From Halobaculum litoreum (GTDB lineage Archaea > Halobacteriota > Halobacteria > Halobacteriales > Haloferacaceae), in contig NZ_CP126156.1 in the NCBI RefSeq assembly GCF_030127125.1, positions 186,001-250,000 of the forward strand: 64,000 nucleotides of DNA. Direction: 5' to 3'. The notes under the pieces were generated by a model that did no database searches, was not told where the DNA came from, and saw only the letters and a program-made list of their open reading frames with translations. Within the stretch, counting starts at the first letter, position 1. Each line of letters starts with the position of its first letter. The position numbers and the translations under genes were made by a program. This document shows, one piece after another, positions 52,245 through 61,270 of the stretch.

Positions 52245-53612
52245 ATGGACCTGTTCGGAACCGCCGGCATCCGCGGCGACGTGACCGAGCGCGTCACGCC
52301 GGGGCTCGTCCTCGACGTGGCCCGCGCGCTCGGCGCCCACGCCCGCGAGGCCGGCGACCGGGAGTTCGTCGTCGGTCGCGACGGGCGCGTCACCGGCCCC
52401 GCGCTGGCGGCGGCCGCCGAGGCCGGGCTGGAGGCCGCCGGCGCGGACGTGCGCCGCGTGGGGCAGGTGCCCACGCCGGCGCTGGCGTTCGCCTCGCGCG
52501 GCCGTCGCGGCGTGATGCTCACCGCCTCGCACAACCCGCCGACCGACAACGGCGTGAAGGCGTTCGTCGACGGCGTCGAGTACGGCGAGACGGCCGAGAC
52601 CGCCGTCGAGGAGGCCGTCGCCGCGGGCGGCGCCCCCGCCGACTGGGACGAGTGGGGCGACGGCGCCCACGAGGACGTGCTCGACGCCTACCGCGCGGCC
52701 GTCGTCGACTACGCCCGCGAGTTCGGCGACACGCCCGAACGCCTCCGCGTCGCCGTCGACTGCGGCAACGGGATGGCGTCGGTGGCGACGCCGCAGGTGT
52801 TGCGCGAACTGGGCGTCGAGGTGGTGACGCTCAACGCGACCGTCGACGGCCACTTCCCCGGCCGCGAGTCGAAGCCGACGCCCGAGTCGCTGGCCGACCT
52901 CCGCGCGTTCGTCCGCGAGGGCGGCGCCGAGTTGGGGATCGGCCACGACGGCGACGCCGACCGGATCGTCGTCGTCGACGGCGACGGCGAGGTCGTCCAC
53001 GAGGACACCGTGCTCGCCATCCTCGCCGAGCGGTACGTCCGGACGAGCGACGTCGCCGACCCCGTCGTCGTGACGACGCCGAACGCCTCCGGCCGCATCG
53101 ACGAGCGCGTCGCGGCGGCGGGCGGGCGCGTCGAGCGCGTCGCGCTCGGCTACCTCCACGACGGCATCGCCGCGGCCCGCGCGGGCGGGGGCGACGTGGT
53201 GTTCGCGGCCGAGCCGTGGAAACACGTCCACACGGGGTTCGGCGACTGGATCGACGCGGTCGTCAGCGCCGCGGTGTTGACGCGGCTCGTCGCCGACGAG
53301 GGGCTCGCGGCCCTGCGCGCCCCCGTCACCGAGCGCCCGTACCGCAAGGTCAGCGTCGACTGCCCGGACGAGGCGAAGCCCGCGGCGATGGAGCGACTCG
53401 GGGAGGCGCTCCCGGCCGCGTTCCCCGACGCCGAGGTCGACCCCGAGTACGGCGTCCGGCTCACCTTCCCCGACGCCTCGTGGACGCTCGTCCGCCCCTC
53501 CGGCACCGAGCCGTACGTCCGCGTGTACGCCGAGCACGACGACGTCGACCCGTTCGTCGCCGAGGTCGCCGCCGTCGTCGAGTCGGCCGTGGAAGCTGTC
53601 AGCGACGAGTAG
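52245..53612 (+). CDS. Phosphohexomutase-family enzyme with unusual substrate loop
   Basis: A 455-residue alpha-D-phosphohexomutase. The phosphoserine loop is TASHNP (S95), the metal loop is DGDADR (235-240) and the phosphate-binding loop is RPSGTEPYVRVY near the C-terminus. The sugar-binding loop, normally GE-x-SG-H, reads AEPWKHVH (322-329), so the substrate probably differs from glucosamine or mannose. It sits just upstream of a nucleoside ABC transporter, so a pentose-phosphate substrate is possible (inference). It lies 60 bases past the DMT gene, with no promoter box as clear as elsewhere. Confidence 0.85.
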   Translation: MDLFGTAGIRGDVTERVTPGLVLDVARALGAHAREAGDREFVVGRDGRVTGPALAAAAEAGLEAAGADVRRVGQVPTPALAFASRGRRGVMLTASHNPPTDNGVKAFVDGVEYGETAETAVEEAVAAGGAPADWDEWGDGAHEDVLDAYRAAVVDYAREFGDTPERLRVAVDCGNGMASVATPQVLRELGVEVVTLNATVDGHFPGRESKPTPESLADLRAFVREGGAELGIGHDGDADRIVVVDGDGEVVHEDTVLAILAERYVRTSDVADPVVVTTPNASGRIDERVAAAGGRVERVALGYLHDGIAAARAGGGDVVFAAEPWKHVHTGFGDWIDAVVSAAVLTRLVADEGLAALRAPVTERPYRKVSVDCPDEAKPAAMERLGEALPAAFPDAEVDPEYGVRLTFPDASWTLVRPSGTEPYVRVYAEHDDVDPFVAEVAAVVESAVEAVSDE

Positions 53613-53636
53613 CGATCCTATTCGGCGGATTACGAC

Positions 53637-53646
53637 GATTTTAACC
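53637..53646 (+). promoter_or_regulatory. TATA-like box for the nucleoside-binding lipoprotein
   Basis: GATTTTAACC lies 24-33 bases before the ATG at 53670. Confidence 0.5.
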
Positions 53647-53669
53647 GTCTCAACTCCGGGGTTCCCCAC

Positions 53670-54824
53670 ATGGACACTGACCGGTTCGATCGGCGGAAGT
53701 TCGTGAAGGGCGTCGGCGCGGCGAGCCTCGTGGGCCTCGCGGGCTGTGCGGGCGGCCCCGAGTCCGGCGGCGGCGGCGACTCCGAGGAGACCGAGATGTC
53801 GACGCCGTCGGGCGACGACTCCGACTCCGAGGACACCGCGACCGAGGCCTCCGGCTCGGAGACGACGAACGTCGGCATGGTGTACGCGACCGGCGGACTG
53901 GGCGACGGCTCGTTCAACGACCAGGCCCAGACGGGGATCCAGCGCGCGGCCGAGGACTTCGACATCTCCTTCGACGAGTCCGAGCCGGACTCGGTGTCGC
54001 AGTTCTCCACCTACCAGCAGCAGTACGCCCAGTCGACGGACCCGGACTACGACCTCGTGTCGTGCATCGGGTTCCTGCAGGCGGACGCGCTCTCGCAGAC
54101 CGCGCCCGACTACCCCGAGCAGGACTTCATGATCGTCGACAGCGTCGTCGACGCCGACAACGTCCGCTCGTACACGTTCAAGGAGCACGAGGGCTCGTAC
54201 CTCGTCGGCCAGCTGGCCGGCCTGCTCACGAGCCAGTCGTTCACCGCGGGCGACTCGTCGACGGCGGGCGACTCCACGAACGTCGGCTTCGTCGGCGGCG
54301 TCGAGGGGACGCTCATCCGGAAGTTCGAGGCCGGCTTCACCGCCGGCGTCAAGGCGGCCAACTCCAACGTCGACGTCCAGACGACGTACACCGGCTCGTT
54401 CTCCGAGCCGTCGGCCGGCCGCGAGGCCGCGCTGTCGATGTACAGCTCCGGCGCCGACATCGTCTACCACGCGGCCGGCAACACCGGCGTCGGCGTGTTC
54501 CAGGCGGCCCGCGACGAGGGCAAGTTCGCCATCGGCGTCGACCGCGACCAGTCCGTGACGACCGACTACGCGGACGTCATCCTCGCGTCGATGGTCAAGC
54601 GCGTCGACACCGCCGTGTATGCTGCCGCGGAGGCGACCGTCAACGGGAACTTCGAGGGCGGCACCGCCACCAGCCTCGGCCTCGCCGAGGAGGGTGTCGC
54701 GAACGTCTACGGCTCCGAGCTGGGCGGCCAGATCCCCGAGGACGTGAAGTCGGAGGTCGAGAGCTCCCGCCAGGGCATCGTCGACGGCGACATCTCCGTC
54801 CCCCAGGACCCGGACAACGTCTGA
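53670..54824 (+). CDS. BMP-family substrate-binding lipoprotein
   Basis: A 384-residue exported protein. The N-terminus has a twin-arginine signal (FDRRKFVKGVGAA) and lipobox LAGC with C26. An acidic Ser/Gly-rich linker (27-65) follows, then a BMP (basic membrane protein) domain of the periplasmic-binding type (VGMVYATGGLGDGSFNDQAQ, KEHEGSYLVGQLAGLLT, VGFVGGVEGTLIRKFEAGFTAG, VYHAAGNTGVGVFQAA, GVDRDQS). BMP proteins bind nucleosides. It is first in a transport gene set with one ATPase and two permeases downstream. The folded domain is complete and undisturbed. Confidence 0.93.
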   Translation: MDTDRFDRRKFVKGVGAASLVGLAGCAGGPESGGGGDSEETEMSTPSGDDSDSEDTATEASGSETTNVGMVYATGGLGDGSFNDQAQTGIQRAAEDFDISFDESEPDSVSQFSTYQQQYAQSTDPDYDLVSCIGFLQADALSQTAPDYPEQDFMIVDSVVDADNVRSYTFKEHEGSYLVGQLAGLLTSQSFTAGDSSTAGDSTNVGFVGGVEGTLIRKFEAGFTAGVKAANSNVDVQTTYTGSFSEPSAGREAALSMYSSGADIVYHAAGNTGVGVFQAARDEGKFAIGVDRDQSVTTDYADVILASMVKRVDTAVYAAAEATVNGNFEGGTATSLGLAEEGVANVYGSELGGQIPEDVKSEVESSRQGIVDGDISVPQDPDNV

Positions 54825-54940
54825 GGCGCCGCGGGGGCGCCCCCCGTCGCGTCCGCGATCCGGTTCGGCGCAACGCCGGCCAGCGACTGCCAACTCGCCT
54901 GACACTCGCGTTTTCTGAGACGCCCGTCGGACGAAACGCG

Positions 54941-54950
54941 CCGTTTATCC
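54941..54950 (+). promoter_or_regulatory. TATA-like box for the ABC transporter ATPase
   Basis: CCGTTTATCC lies 26-35 bases before the ATG at 54976, so the ATPase-permease genes can be transcribed separately from the lipoprotein. Confidence 0.5.
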
Positions 54951-54975
54951 CGTACCCGCCGAAACACCCGCCGAC

Positions 54976-56634
54976 ATGACGGAGGCCGTCCGCCTCGACG
55001 GGATCACGAAGCGCTTCCCCGGCGTCGTCGCCAACGACGACGTCACGCTCTCGGTCGAGCGGGGGACGGTCCACGCCCTGCTCGGCGAGAACGGCGCGGG
55101 CAAGACCACGCTGATGAACGTCCTCTACGGGCTGTACGAGCCCACCGAGGGCGACGTGTACGTCGACGGGGACGGGCTGACCTACGACGACGAGGGCGCC
55201 GTCGCGGACGCGCCCCGTCGCTTCGACTCCCCCCGCGACGCCATCGACGCCGGCGTCGGGATGATCCACCAGCACTTCATGCTGGTCGACCCGATGACGG
55301 TCGCCGAGAACATCACGCTCGGCAACGAGCCCCGCAAGTGGGGCGGCCTCGCCGTCGACCGCGCGGCCGCCCGGGAGGCGGTGCTCGACCTCTCCGAACG
55401 GTACGGCTTCGACGTCGAGCCCGACGCCACGATCGAGGACATCGGCGTGGGCGTCCAACAGCGCGTCGAGATCCTGAAGGCGCTGTACCGCGGCGCGGAG
55501 ATCCTCATCCTCGACGAGCCGACGGCCGTGCTCACGCCCCAGGAGGTCGAGGACCTGTTCGAGGTGCTCGAGGAGCTGACCGACGCCGGGAAGACGGTCA
55601 TCTTCATCACGCACAAGCTGGGCGAGGCGCTGGAGGCCGCCGACGAGGTGACCGTGCTGCGCGACGGGAAGAACGTCGGCAGCGTCGAGACGGCCGGGAC
55701 GACCCGCGAGGAACTGGCGGAGCTGATGGTCGGCCGCGAGGTGATGCTGGAGACGGAGACGCCGCCGGCGACCCCGGGAGCGCCGACGCTCACCGTCGAC
55801 GGCGTCTCGGCGAACGACGAGCGCGGCGTCACCGCCGTCGACGACGTCTCCTTCACCGTCCGCGAGGGCGAGGTCTTCGGCATCGCCGGCGTCGACGGCA
55901 ACGGGCAGTCGGAGCTGGTCGAGGTCGTCACCGGCCTGCGGAAGCCGACCGCCGGCGCCGTCGCGCTGGAGGGCACGGACGTGACCGACGCCTCCCGCCG
56001 CGCACGCACCCGCGCGGGGATGGCGTACATCCCGGAGGACCGACAGGAGCGCGGCCTCGTGATGGACTTCGACCTCTCCGAGAACGGGGTGCTCGGCTCC
56101 CAACACGACGCCCCGTTCGCGCAGGGCGGCCGGCTCGACTGGACGTACGCCGACGACCACGCCGCCGACATCATCGAGGAGTACGACGTCCGCCCGCCGG
56201 ACGCGACCGCCGAGGCGAAGTCGCTGTCGGGCGGCAACCAGCAGAAGTTCATCGTCGGCCGGGAGTTCGCCCGCGACCCCGCCTGTATCGTCGCCTCCCA
56301 CCCGACCCGCGGCGTCGACATTGGCTCGACGGAGTTCATCCACGACCGGCTCATCGACCTGCGCGACGAGGGCCGGGCGGTGCTGCTGGTCTCCTCGAAG
56401 CTCGACGAGGTGCGCGGCCTGTCCGACCGGCTGGCGGTGATGTACCGCGGCCGCGTCGTCGACGTGGTCGACCCGGACGAGGTGACAGAAGAGCAGCTCG
56501 GCCTGCTGATGGCGGGCGAGGAGCCCGAGGACGTCCCGCGGGCGGACCCGGTCGCGGACGCCGCCGACGCGACGGACGGGGTCGCCGGGACGCCGCCGGC
56601 CGACGACGCGGACGCGGAGGTGGCGGATGACTGA
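54976..56634 (+). CDS. Nucleoside ABC transporter, duplicated ATPase
   Basis: A 552-residue protein with two ABC domains. The first has a full Walker A (GENGAGKTTLMN), a Q-loop region (IHQHFMLVDP), signature-like GVGVQQRVEILKAL and Walker B (ILILDEPTAVL). The second has a degenerate P-loop (GVDGNGQSE) and a canonical signature (LSGGNQQKFIVGRE) with TRGVD in place of the Walker B end. This asymmetry is normal for sugar and nucleoside ATPases (RbsA, NupO types). The acidic C-terminal tail is haloarchaeal. It is coupled to the first permease by an eight-base overlap. Confidence 0.93.
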   Translation: MTEAVRLDGITKRFPGVVANDDVTLSVERGTVHALLGENGAGKTTLMNVLYGLYEPTEGDVYVDGDGLTYDDEGAVADAPRRFDSPRDAIDAGVGMIHQHFMLVDPMTVAENITLGNEPRKWGGLAVDRAAAREAVLDLSERYGFDVEPDATIEDIGVGVQQRVEILKALYRGAEILILDEPTAVLTPQEVEDLFEVLEELTDAGKTVIFITHKLGEALEAADEVTVLRDGKNVGSVETAGTTREELAELMVGREVMLETETPPATPGAPTLTVDGVSANDERGVTAVDDVSFTVREGEVFGIAGVDGNGQSELVEVVTGLRKPTAGAVALEGTDVTDASRRARTRAGMAYIPEDRQERGLVMDFDLSENGVLGSQHDAPFAQGGRLDWTYADDHAADIIEEYDVRPPDATAEAKSLSGGNQQKFIVGREFARDPACIVASHPTRGVDIGSTEFIHDRLIDLRDEGRAVLLVSSKLDEVRGLSDRLAVMYRGRVVDVVDPDEVTEEQLGLLMAGEEPEDVPRADPVADAADATDGVAGTPPADDADAEVADD

Positions 56635-57898
56635 CGCCGACGGCGACGGGTCGGCCGACGGCGGCCCGCCGCCGCGCTCGGCGCGCGACCGCGCGTTCGA
56701 CGTGCTCGACCGGCTCGTGGCCGCCAGCGCGACCGAACGCCTCCTCATCTCCGGCTCGGCGCTGTTGCTGTCGGTCGCCATCGGCTTCCTGTTGATCCTC
56801 GCGGCCGGGCGGATGACCTCCTGCGACGCGGCGGCGTACTCGCTGTTCGGCGTCGGCTTCTGTTACGACCCGATCCTCGTGTACGACAGCCTGTTCCTCG
56901 GCGCCTTCGGCGACTTCTTCGCGAACCCGCTCAACGGCCAGTTCGCGACGACCGTCTCCGAGACGACGGTGCTCGTGTTCACGGGCGTCGCCGTCGCGGT
57001 GGCGTTCAAGGCCGGCGTGTTCAACATCGGCGGGCAGGGCCAGCTCGTGTTCGGCGCGCTCGCGAGCGCGCTGGTGGTGTACGCGCTGGCCGGCGCGGTC
57101 TCCGGCCTCGTCGGCACGGTCGTCCTCGTCACCGTCGGCGTCGCGGTCGGCGCGCTCGTCGGCGGCCTGTACGGCGCCATCCCGGGCGCGCTGAAGGCGT
57201 ACGCCGACGCCAACGAGGTGATCACGACGATCATGCTCAACTTCGTCGCCACCTCGGTGGCGCTGTACCTCGCGGGGGGACCGTTCAAAGACCCCGAGAG
57301 CTTCGCGAACCAGACCCGGCGGCTCCCGGAGTACGCGCTGTTCCCGCAGCCGCTGTTCCCCGGCCGGACGGACGCGTCGCTGTTGGCGCTCGCGCTCGCG
57401 GTCGCCGTCGCCGTCGGCATCGCGTACCTCCTCCGGAGGACCGCGTTCGGTTACGACGTGCGCACCTCGGGCATCCAGCCGGAGGCCGCCGAGTACGGCG
57501 GGGTCGACGCCGCCCGCACGGTCGTCTCCTCGATGGCGCTGTCGGGCGCGCTCGCCGGCATCGGCGGCGCGGTGTACGTGCTCACGATCGCGGGCAACTT
57601 CCAGACGGGCGTGCCCGACTACGGCTTCGACGGCATCACCGTCTCCATCCTCGCGGGCAACAACCCCGTCGGGGCGGTCGCGGCGGCGCTGCTGTTCGGC
57701 GTCCTCAAGTCCGGCTCCATCGTCGTCGACGTCGGCACGGACGTCCCCCCGCAGTTGGTGGGGGTGTTGCGCGGCCTCATCGTCCTGTTCGTGGCGATGC
57801 CGGAGTTCTTCCGGATGATCGGCAAGCGCGTCGACGTGCGCGACCGGCTCGGGGGGAGTCGCGACGCCGTCGCGACCGACGGGGGTGAGGAGGCGTGA
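56627..57898 (+). CDS. Nucleoside ABC transporter, permease 1
   Basis: A 423-residue permease of the branched-chain/ribose/nucleoside type (NupP-like) with about ten membrane segments. The conserved coupling loop reads ANEVITTIMLNFVA, with FNIGGQGQLVFGALAS earlier and VRTSGIQPEAAEYGGV later. A long charged N-terminal tail precedes the first segment. It overlaps the ATPase gene by eight bases and the second permease by four (GTGA), so three genes are translated as a unit. Confidence 0.92.
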   Translation: MTDADGDGSADGGPPPRSARDRAFDVLDRLVAASATERLLISGSALLLSVAIGFLLILAAGRMTSCDAAAYSLFGVGFCYDPILVYDSLFLGAFGDFFANPLNGQFATTVSETTVLVFTGVAVAVAFKAGVFNIGGQGQLVFGALASALVVYALAGAVSGLVGTVVLVTVGVAVGALVGGLYGAIPGALKAYADANEVITTIMLNFVATSVALYLAGGPFKDPESFANQTRRLPEYALFPQPLFPGRTDASLLALALAVAVAVGIAYLLRRTAFGYDVRTSGIQPEAAEYGGVDAARTVVSSMALSGALAGIGGAVYVLTIAGNFQTGVPDYGFDGITVSILAGNNPVGAVAAALLFGVLKSGSIVVDVGTDVPPQLVGVLRGLIVLFVAMPEFFRMIGKRVDVRDRLGGSRDAVATDGGEEA

Positions 57899-59013
57899 GC
57901 GCCGACCTCGGCGACCGTGTCGACGCGCTCGGGACGCGCGGCACCGTCGCTGCGGCCGCGGTGCTGGCGGCCGTGCTCGCAGTCGCCGGGCTCGCGGTGA
58001 CCGGCTCGGGCGACACGGTCGTCGCGGTGGTCGCGCTGCTGTTCTCGAAGTCGACGCTGGCGGCGGCGCTGCGCCTCTCGGTCCCCATCGCGTTCGCCGC
58101 GCTGGGCGGCATCTTCGCCGAGAAGTCCGGCGTCATCAACATCGGGCTGGAGGGGCTGCTCATCATCTCGGCGTTCGCGGGCGTGTACGCCACCTCGATC
58201 ACGGGGTCGGTGTGGCTCGGCGTCGTCGGGGGCGTGGTCGCCTCCACGCTGCTGGCGCTGCTGTTCGCCGTCGTCTGCATCGAGTTCCGCGCCGACCAGA
58301 TCATCGCCGGCCTCGCCATCTGGCTCATCGCGCTCGGCCTCGCGCCGTTCGCCTCGCAGGTCGTGTTCGGCTCGAAGAACGCCTCCGCCGGGGCGACGTT
58401 CCCCGACATCCAGCAGTTGCTCGCGGACACCGGGCTCCCGGTCGTCTCGACGGCGCTCGTCGGCGCGCTGGACGCGCTCGCGGGCGTCCCGTTCCTCGGC
58501 GCGCTGTTCGAGGCGTCGCCGATGGTGTACCTGATGTTCGTCGCCGTCGGCGCCTCGTGGTGGACGCTGAACCGCACCTCGTTCGGCCGGTGGGTGCGCG
58601 CCTCCGGGGAGAACCCGAAGGCGCTCGACACCGCCGGCGTCGACGTCACCCGGGTGCGCTACGCGGCGGTGCTCTTGTCGGGCGTCCTCGCGGGCGTCGG
58701 CGGCGCGGCGCTGTCGCTGTCGCTGGGGCAGTTCGTCGGCAACGGCCCGACGATGGTGAACGGCAAGGGGTTCATCGCCATCGTCACGTACCTGCTGGGC
58801 AACTACAACCCGGTCGGCGCCCTGCTGTCGACGATGCTGTTCGCGGGGCTGGACGCGCTCCAGCTCGGCCTGCAGGGGCAGGACGTGCTCGCCATCCCGC
58901 AGTCGCTCGTGCGTACCATCCCGTACGTGTCCGTCATCGTCGTGCTGGCGCTGTTCGGCCGGACGCGCATCCCCGAGGCGGCCGGGGAGTACTACGAGTC
59001 GGGCGAGGAGTAG
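57895..59013 (+). CDS. Nucleoside ABC transporter, permease 2
   Basis: A 372-residue permease (NupQ-like) with about nine hydrophobic segments, including the hallmark EKSGVINIGLEGLLIISAFAG near the start and ADQIIAGLAIWLIALGLAP in the middle. The cytoplasmic coupling segment has RASGENPKALDTAGVDVTRVR. With the first permease, the ATPase and the BMP lipoprotein it forms a complete nucleoside import system. The GTG start overlaps the previous gene by four bases. Downstream, 200 bases hold only the promoter of the next gene. Confidence 0.92.
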   Translation: MSADLGDRVDALGTRGTVAAAAVLAAVLAVAGLAVTGSGDTVVAVVALLFSKSTLAAALRLSVPIAFAALGGIFAEKSGVINIGLEGLLIISAFAGVYATSITGSVWLGVVGGVVASTLLALLFAVVCIEFRADQIIAGLAIWLIALGLAPFASQVVFGSKNASAGATFPDIQQLLADTGLPVVSTALVGALDALAGVPFLGALFEASPMVYLMFVAVGASWWTLNRTSFGRWVRASGENPKALDTAGVDVTRVRYAAVLLSGVLAGVGGAALSLSLGQFVGNGPTMVNGKGFIAIVTYLLGNYNPVGALLSTMLFAGLDALQLGLQGQDVLAIPQSLVRTIPYVSVIVVLALFGRTRIPEAAGEYYESGEE

Positions 59014-59180
59014 CGTCGTCGACGCGAGGCCGCGAACGGAGCGGGCGGCCGAACGGGACGGCGGCCCGACGGCGGCGCGGTCCTCGGGCCGAGCCGTCGA
59101 GAACGGCGTAGATCGCTCGCGGCTCACGGTTCACACCGGAGTCTCGCTCGCCTCGCACACTCGCCCCGCGTCGAACGGCT

Positions 59181-59190
59181 GCCTTTTTCT
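59181..59190 (+). promoter_or_regulatory. TATA-like box for geranylgeranyl reductase
   Basis: GCCTTTTTCT lies 24-33 bases before the ATG at 59214. Confidence 0.45.
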
Positions 59191-59213
59191 CCCCGCACGA
59201 GTGACTCCGTGTA

Positions 59214-60584
59214 ATGACCACACACGAGCCCGATATCGTCGTCGTCGGGGCGGGCACGGCGGGCTGTTACGCGGCCGCGACCGCCGCCGACGCCGGCTAC
59301 GACGTCGTGATCGTCGAGCGGAAGGACGAGGAGGAGGCCGGCCACATCGCCTGCGGCGACGCCCTGAAGGGCGCCGACAAGTTCCCGGACTCGATCCCCA
59401 AATCGGAGATCCAGCCGGCGTTCACCAACACCGGCGTCGACCACGGCCGCTTCGAGATCCCGAGCCACGACACGGTGTTGGAGATCCCGATCCCCGGCGA
59501 GTTGGCCGTCATCGACCGCCTGCAGTACGGCAAACTGCTCATCGAGGGCGCGAAGAAGCGCGGCGTCGACTTCCACTACGACACCGTCGTGCAGGACGTG
59601 CGCCAGACCGACGACGGCCGCGTCACCGGCGTCCGCGGGAAGCGCAAGGGCGACGTCGTCGAGTACGAGGCCGACGTCACCGTCGACGCGGCGGGGGCGC
59701 TGTCCATCCTCCAGGACAAGGCGGACCTCCGCGACGCGACGTTCGACACGAACGTCTCGTTCTCGCAGTTCTGTTCGGCGTACCGGGAGGTCGTCGAGGT
59801 GCCCGAGCCGGTCGACTACGACGACGCCCTCGTGTTCAAGCCGACGAAGCGCGCGGCGGGCTACCTCTGGTACTTCCCGCGCTCGTCCACCGAGATCAAC
59901 GCCGGGCTCGGCTTCCAGATGAACGAGGAGCCGATGAAGCTCGTCGACGACCTCAAGCGCGACATGCGCTCGCGCCCCGAGTTCGAGGGCGCCGAGGTGA
60001 CCGACAAACTGGGCGCGGCGCTCCCGACCCGCCGCCCGTACGACTCGGCGGTCGCGCCGGGGTTCGTCGCCGCCGGCGACGCCGCGGGGCACGTCAACCC
60101 CACCACCGGCGGCGGCATCGCGGGCGCCGCCTACGCGGGGAAGTACGCCGCCGAGCAGGCCATCGAAGCGATCGAGCAGGGATCGGTCGACGAGGAGACG
60201 CTGTGGCGCTACAACGAGCGCGTGATGGGGCACTTCGGCGCGCGCTTCGCCGCCCTCGACGTGTACAACGTCCTCTCGACGGCCGTCGACGTCGACGAAC
60301 TGATGGGCCTGATGGCGTCGCTGCCCGGCGAGAGCCTCGCGGAGGCGCTGTACGAGGGGAGCGCGTCGGTGAAGCCGCGGCTCGTCGCCGAGGTCGTCAA
60401 GGACAGCTACGGCCACTGGGGACAGATCTGGGACTTCTACAAGACGAAGCGCGTCGCCGACGACCTGATGGCCCACTACCGGCGGTACCCGTCGCGGCCG
60501 GGCGGGTTCGAGGGGTGGCGCGCGGAGCGCGACCGGATCATGGACCGCGTGTACGAGGTCACCGGCGCGGAGGCGAAGTACTGA
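59214..60584 (+). CDS. Geranylgeranyl reductase-family flavoprotein
   Basis: A 456-residue FAD enzyme. The dinucleotide-binding start is DIVVVGAGTAGCYAAATAADAG, with a conserved cysteine motif HIACGDALKG. A second FAD motif (GFVAAGDAAGHVNPTTGGGI) lies in the middle and a C-terminal helical domain is present. The family saturates the double bonds of geranylgeranyl chains in archaeal membrane lipids or related prenyl groups. Saturated lipids are normal in haloarchaea, so digeranylgeranylglycerophospholipid reductase is the most likely role. Length and motifs are complete. Confidence 0.87.
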   Translation: MTTHEPDIVVVGAGTAGCYAAATAADAGYDVVIVERKDEEEAGHIACGDALKGADKFPDSIPKSEIQPAFTNTGVDHGRFEIPSHDTVLEIPIPGELAVIDRLQYGKLLIEGAKKRGVDFHYDTVVQDVRQTDDGRVTGVRGKRKGDVVEYEADVTVDAAGALSILQDKADLRDATFDTNVSFSQFCSAYREVVEVPEPVDYDDALVFKPTKRAAGYLWYFPRSSTEINAGLGFQMNEEPMKLVDDLKRDMRSRPEFEGAEVTDKLGAALPTRRPYDSAVAPGFVAAGDAAGHVNPTTGGGIAGAAYAGKYAAEQAIEAIEQGSVDEETLWRYNERVMGHFGARFAALDVYNVLSTAVDVDELMGLMASLPGESLAEALYEGSASVKPRLVAEVVKDSYGHWGQIWDFYKTKRVADDLMAHYRRYPSRPGGFEGWRAERDRIMDRVYEVTGAEAKY

Positions 60585-60726
60585 GGCGCCGCGCCGTCGA
60601 CCGCCGCCGCGCGCGAACCCGGCGTCCGTGTCCGACTCCGTCCCGGCTCGCACGACTCCGTCCCGTCTCGCCACTCTCCGATCGCCAGCGACGGGGTTCG
60701 CGGCGGCGGGGACGCTCGCTCCGCTT

Positions 60727-61146
60727 TCAGGAGTCGTCGAAGGCGGTCCACTCCGCCTCGGTGCCCAGAATGTCGACGAGGGAGCCGACCATCGACTGTA
60801 GCTCGTCGATCTGCCGCTGTTGGTGCTCCACGAGCTCCTCGAGTTCGGTGAGCCGTGCCTCGCCGTCGTCGTACTGGTTCGTCACCCGTTCGACCTTCCC
60901 GGAGAGCGACTCCATCGCCCCCGAGAGGTTCGCGACGTCGTCCTCGGTCGCGAGGCCGTGCTGTTCCGGCTCGCGCAGCATCTCCCTGTTCGTGACGATG
61001 GCGTCCGAGACGCTCGTGCTCCCCTCCGGGAGGGGGATCGTCATCCCCGGCGACTCGGCGGCCTCCGAGGCGTGCGCGGCCTCGCCGGTCCCTTCGGAGT
61101 CGTCCTGCGTCGCGTCCGAGTTCGAGTCTCGCGGTCCGCTGCTCAT
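60727..61146 (-). CDS. Acidic coiled-coil protein
   Basis: A 139-residue protein with an acidic Ser/Ala/Glu-rich N-terminal third, a short middle segment (TIPLPEGSTSVSDAIVTNREML) and a C-terminal coiled coil (about 70-125; SGAMESLSGKVERV, LEELVEHQQRQIDELQSMV). No membrane segment or enzyme motif is evident, so it may be a scaffolding or regulatory protein. Haloarchaeal proteins of this kind are poorly known. A TATA-like box (61168-61177) precedes the ATG. Confidence 0.65.
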   Translation of the reverse strand: MSSGPRDSNSDATQDDSEGTGEAAHASEAAESPGMTIPLPEGSTSVSDAIVTNREMLREPEQHGLATEDDVANLSGAMESLSGKVERVTNQYDDGEARLTELEELVEHQQRQIDELQSMVGSLVDILGTEAEWTAFDDS

Positions 61147-61167
61147 GCAGGGGTGTGTGGGATTCCG

Positions 61168-61177
61168 GAATATAAGT
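61168..61177 (-). promoter_or_regulatory. TATA-like box for the coiled-coil gene
   Basis: Minus strand ACTTATATTC, 22-31 bases before the ATG at 61146. Confidence 0.5.
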
Positions 61178-61270
61178 CGTCGTCAGACAATCGCAACTCG
61201 AGTGACACTCGCGGCCGGATCACGCCGCGCGGACGCGGCGGCGCGTGTCGCCGAACCCCTCGGCTCGGAC

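Noticed and set aside
52149-54905. A 918-codon minus-strand frame over the mutase and lipoprotein genes
   Set aside because: Shadow of well-supported plus-strand genes; no motif.
54640-56781. A 713-codon minus-strand frame over the ABC ATPase
   Set aside because: Antisense shadow; the ATPase motifs are complete on the plus strand.
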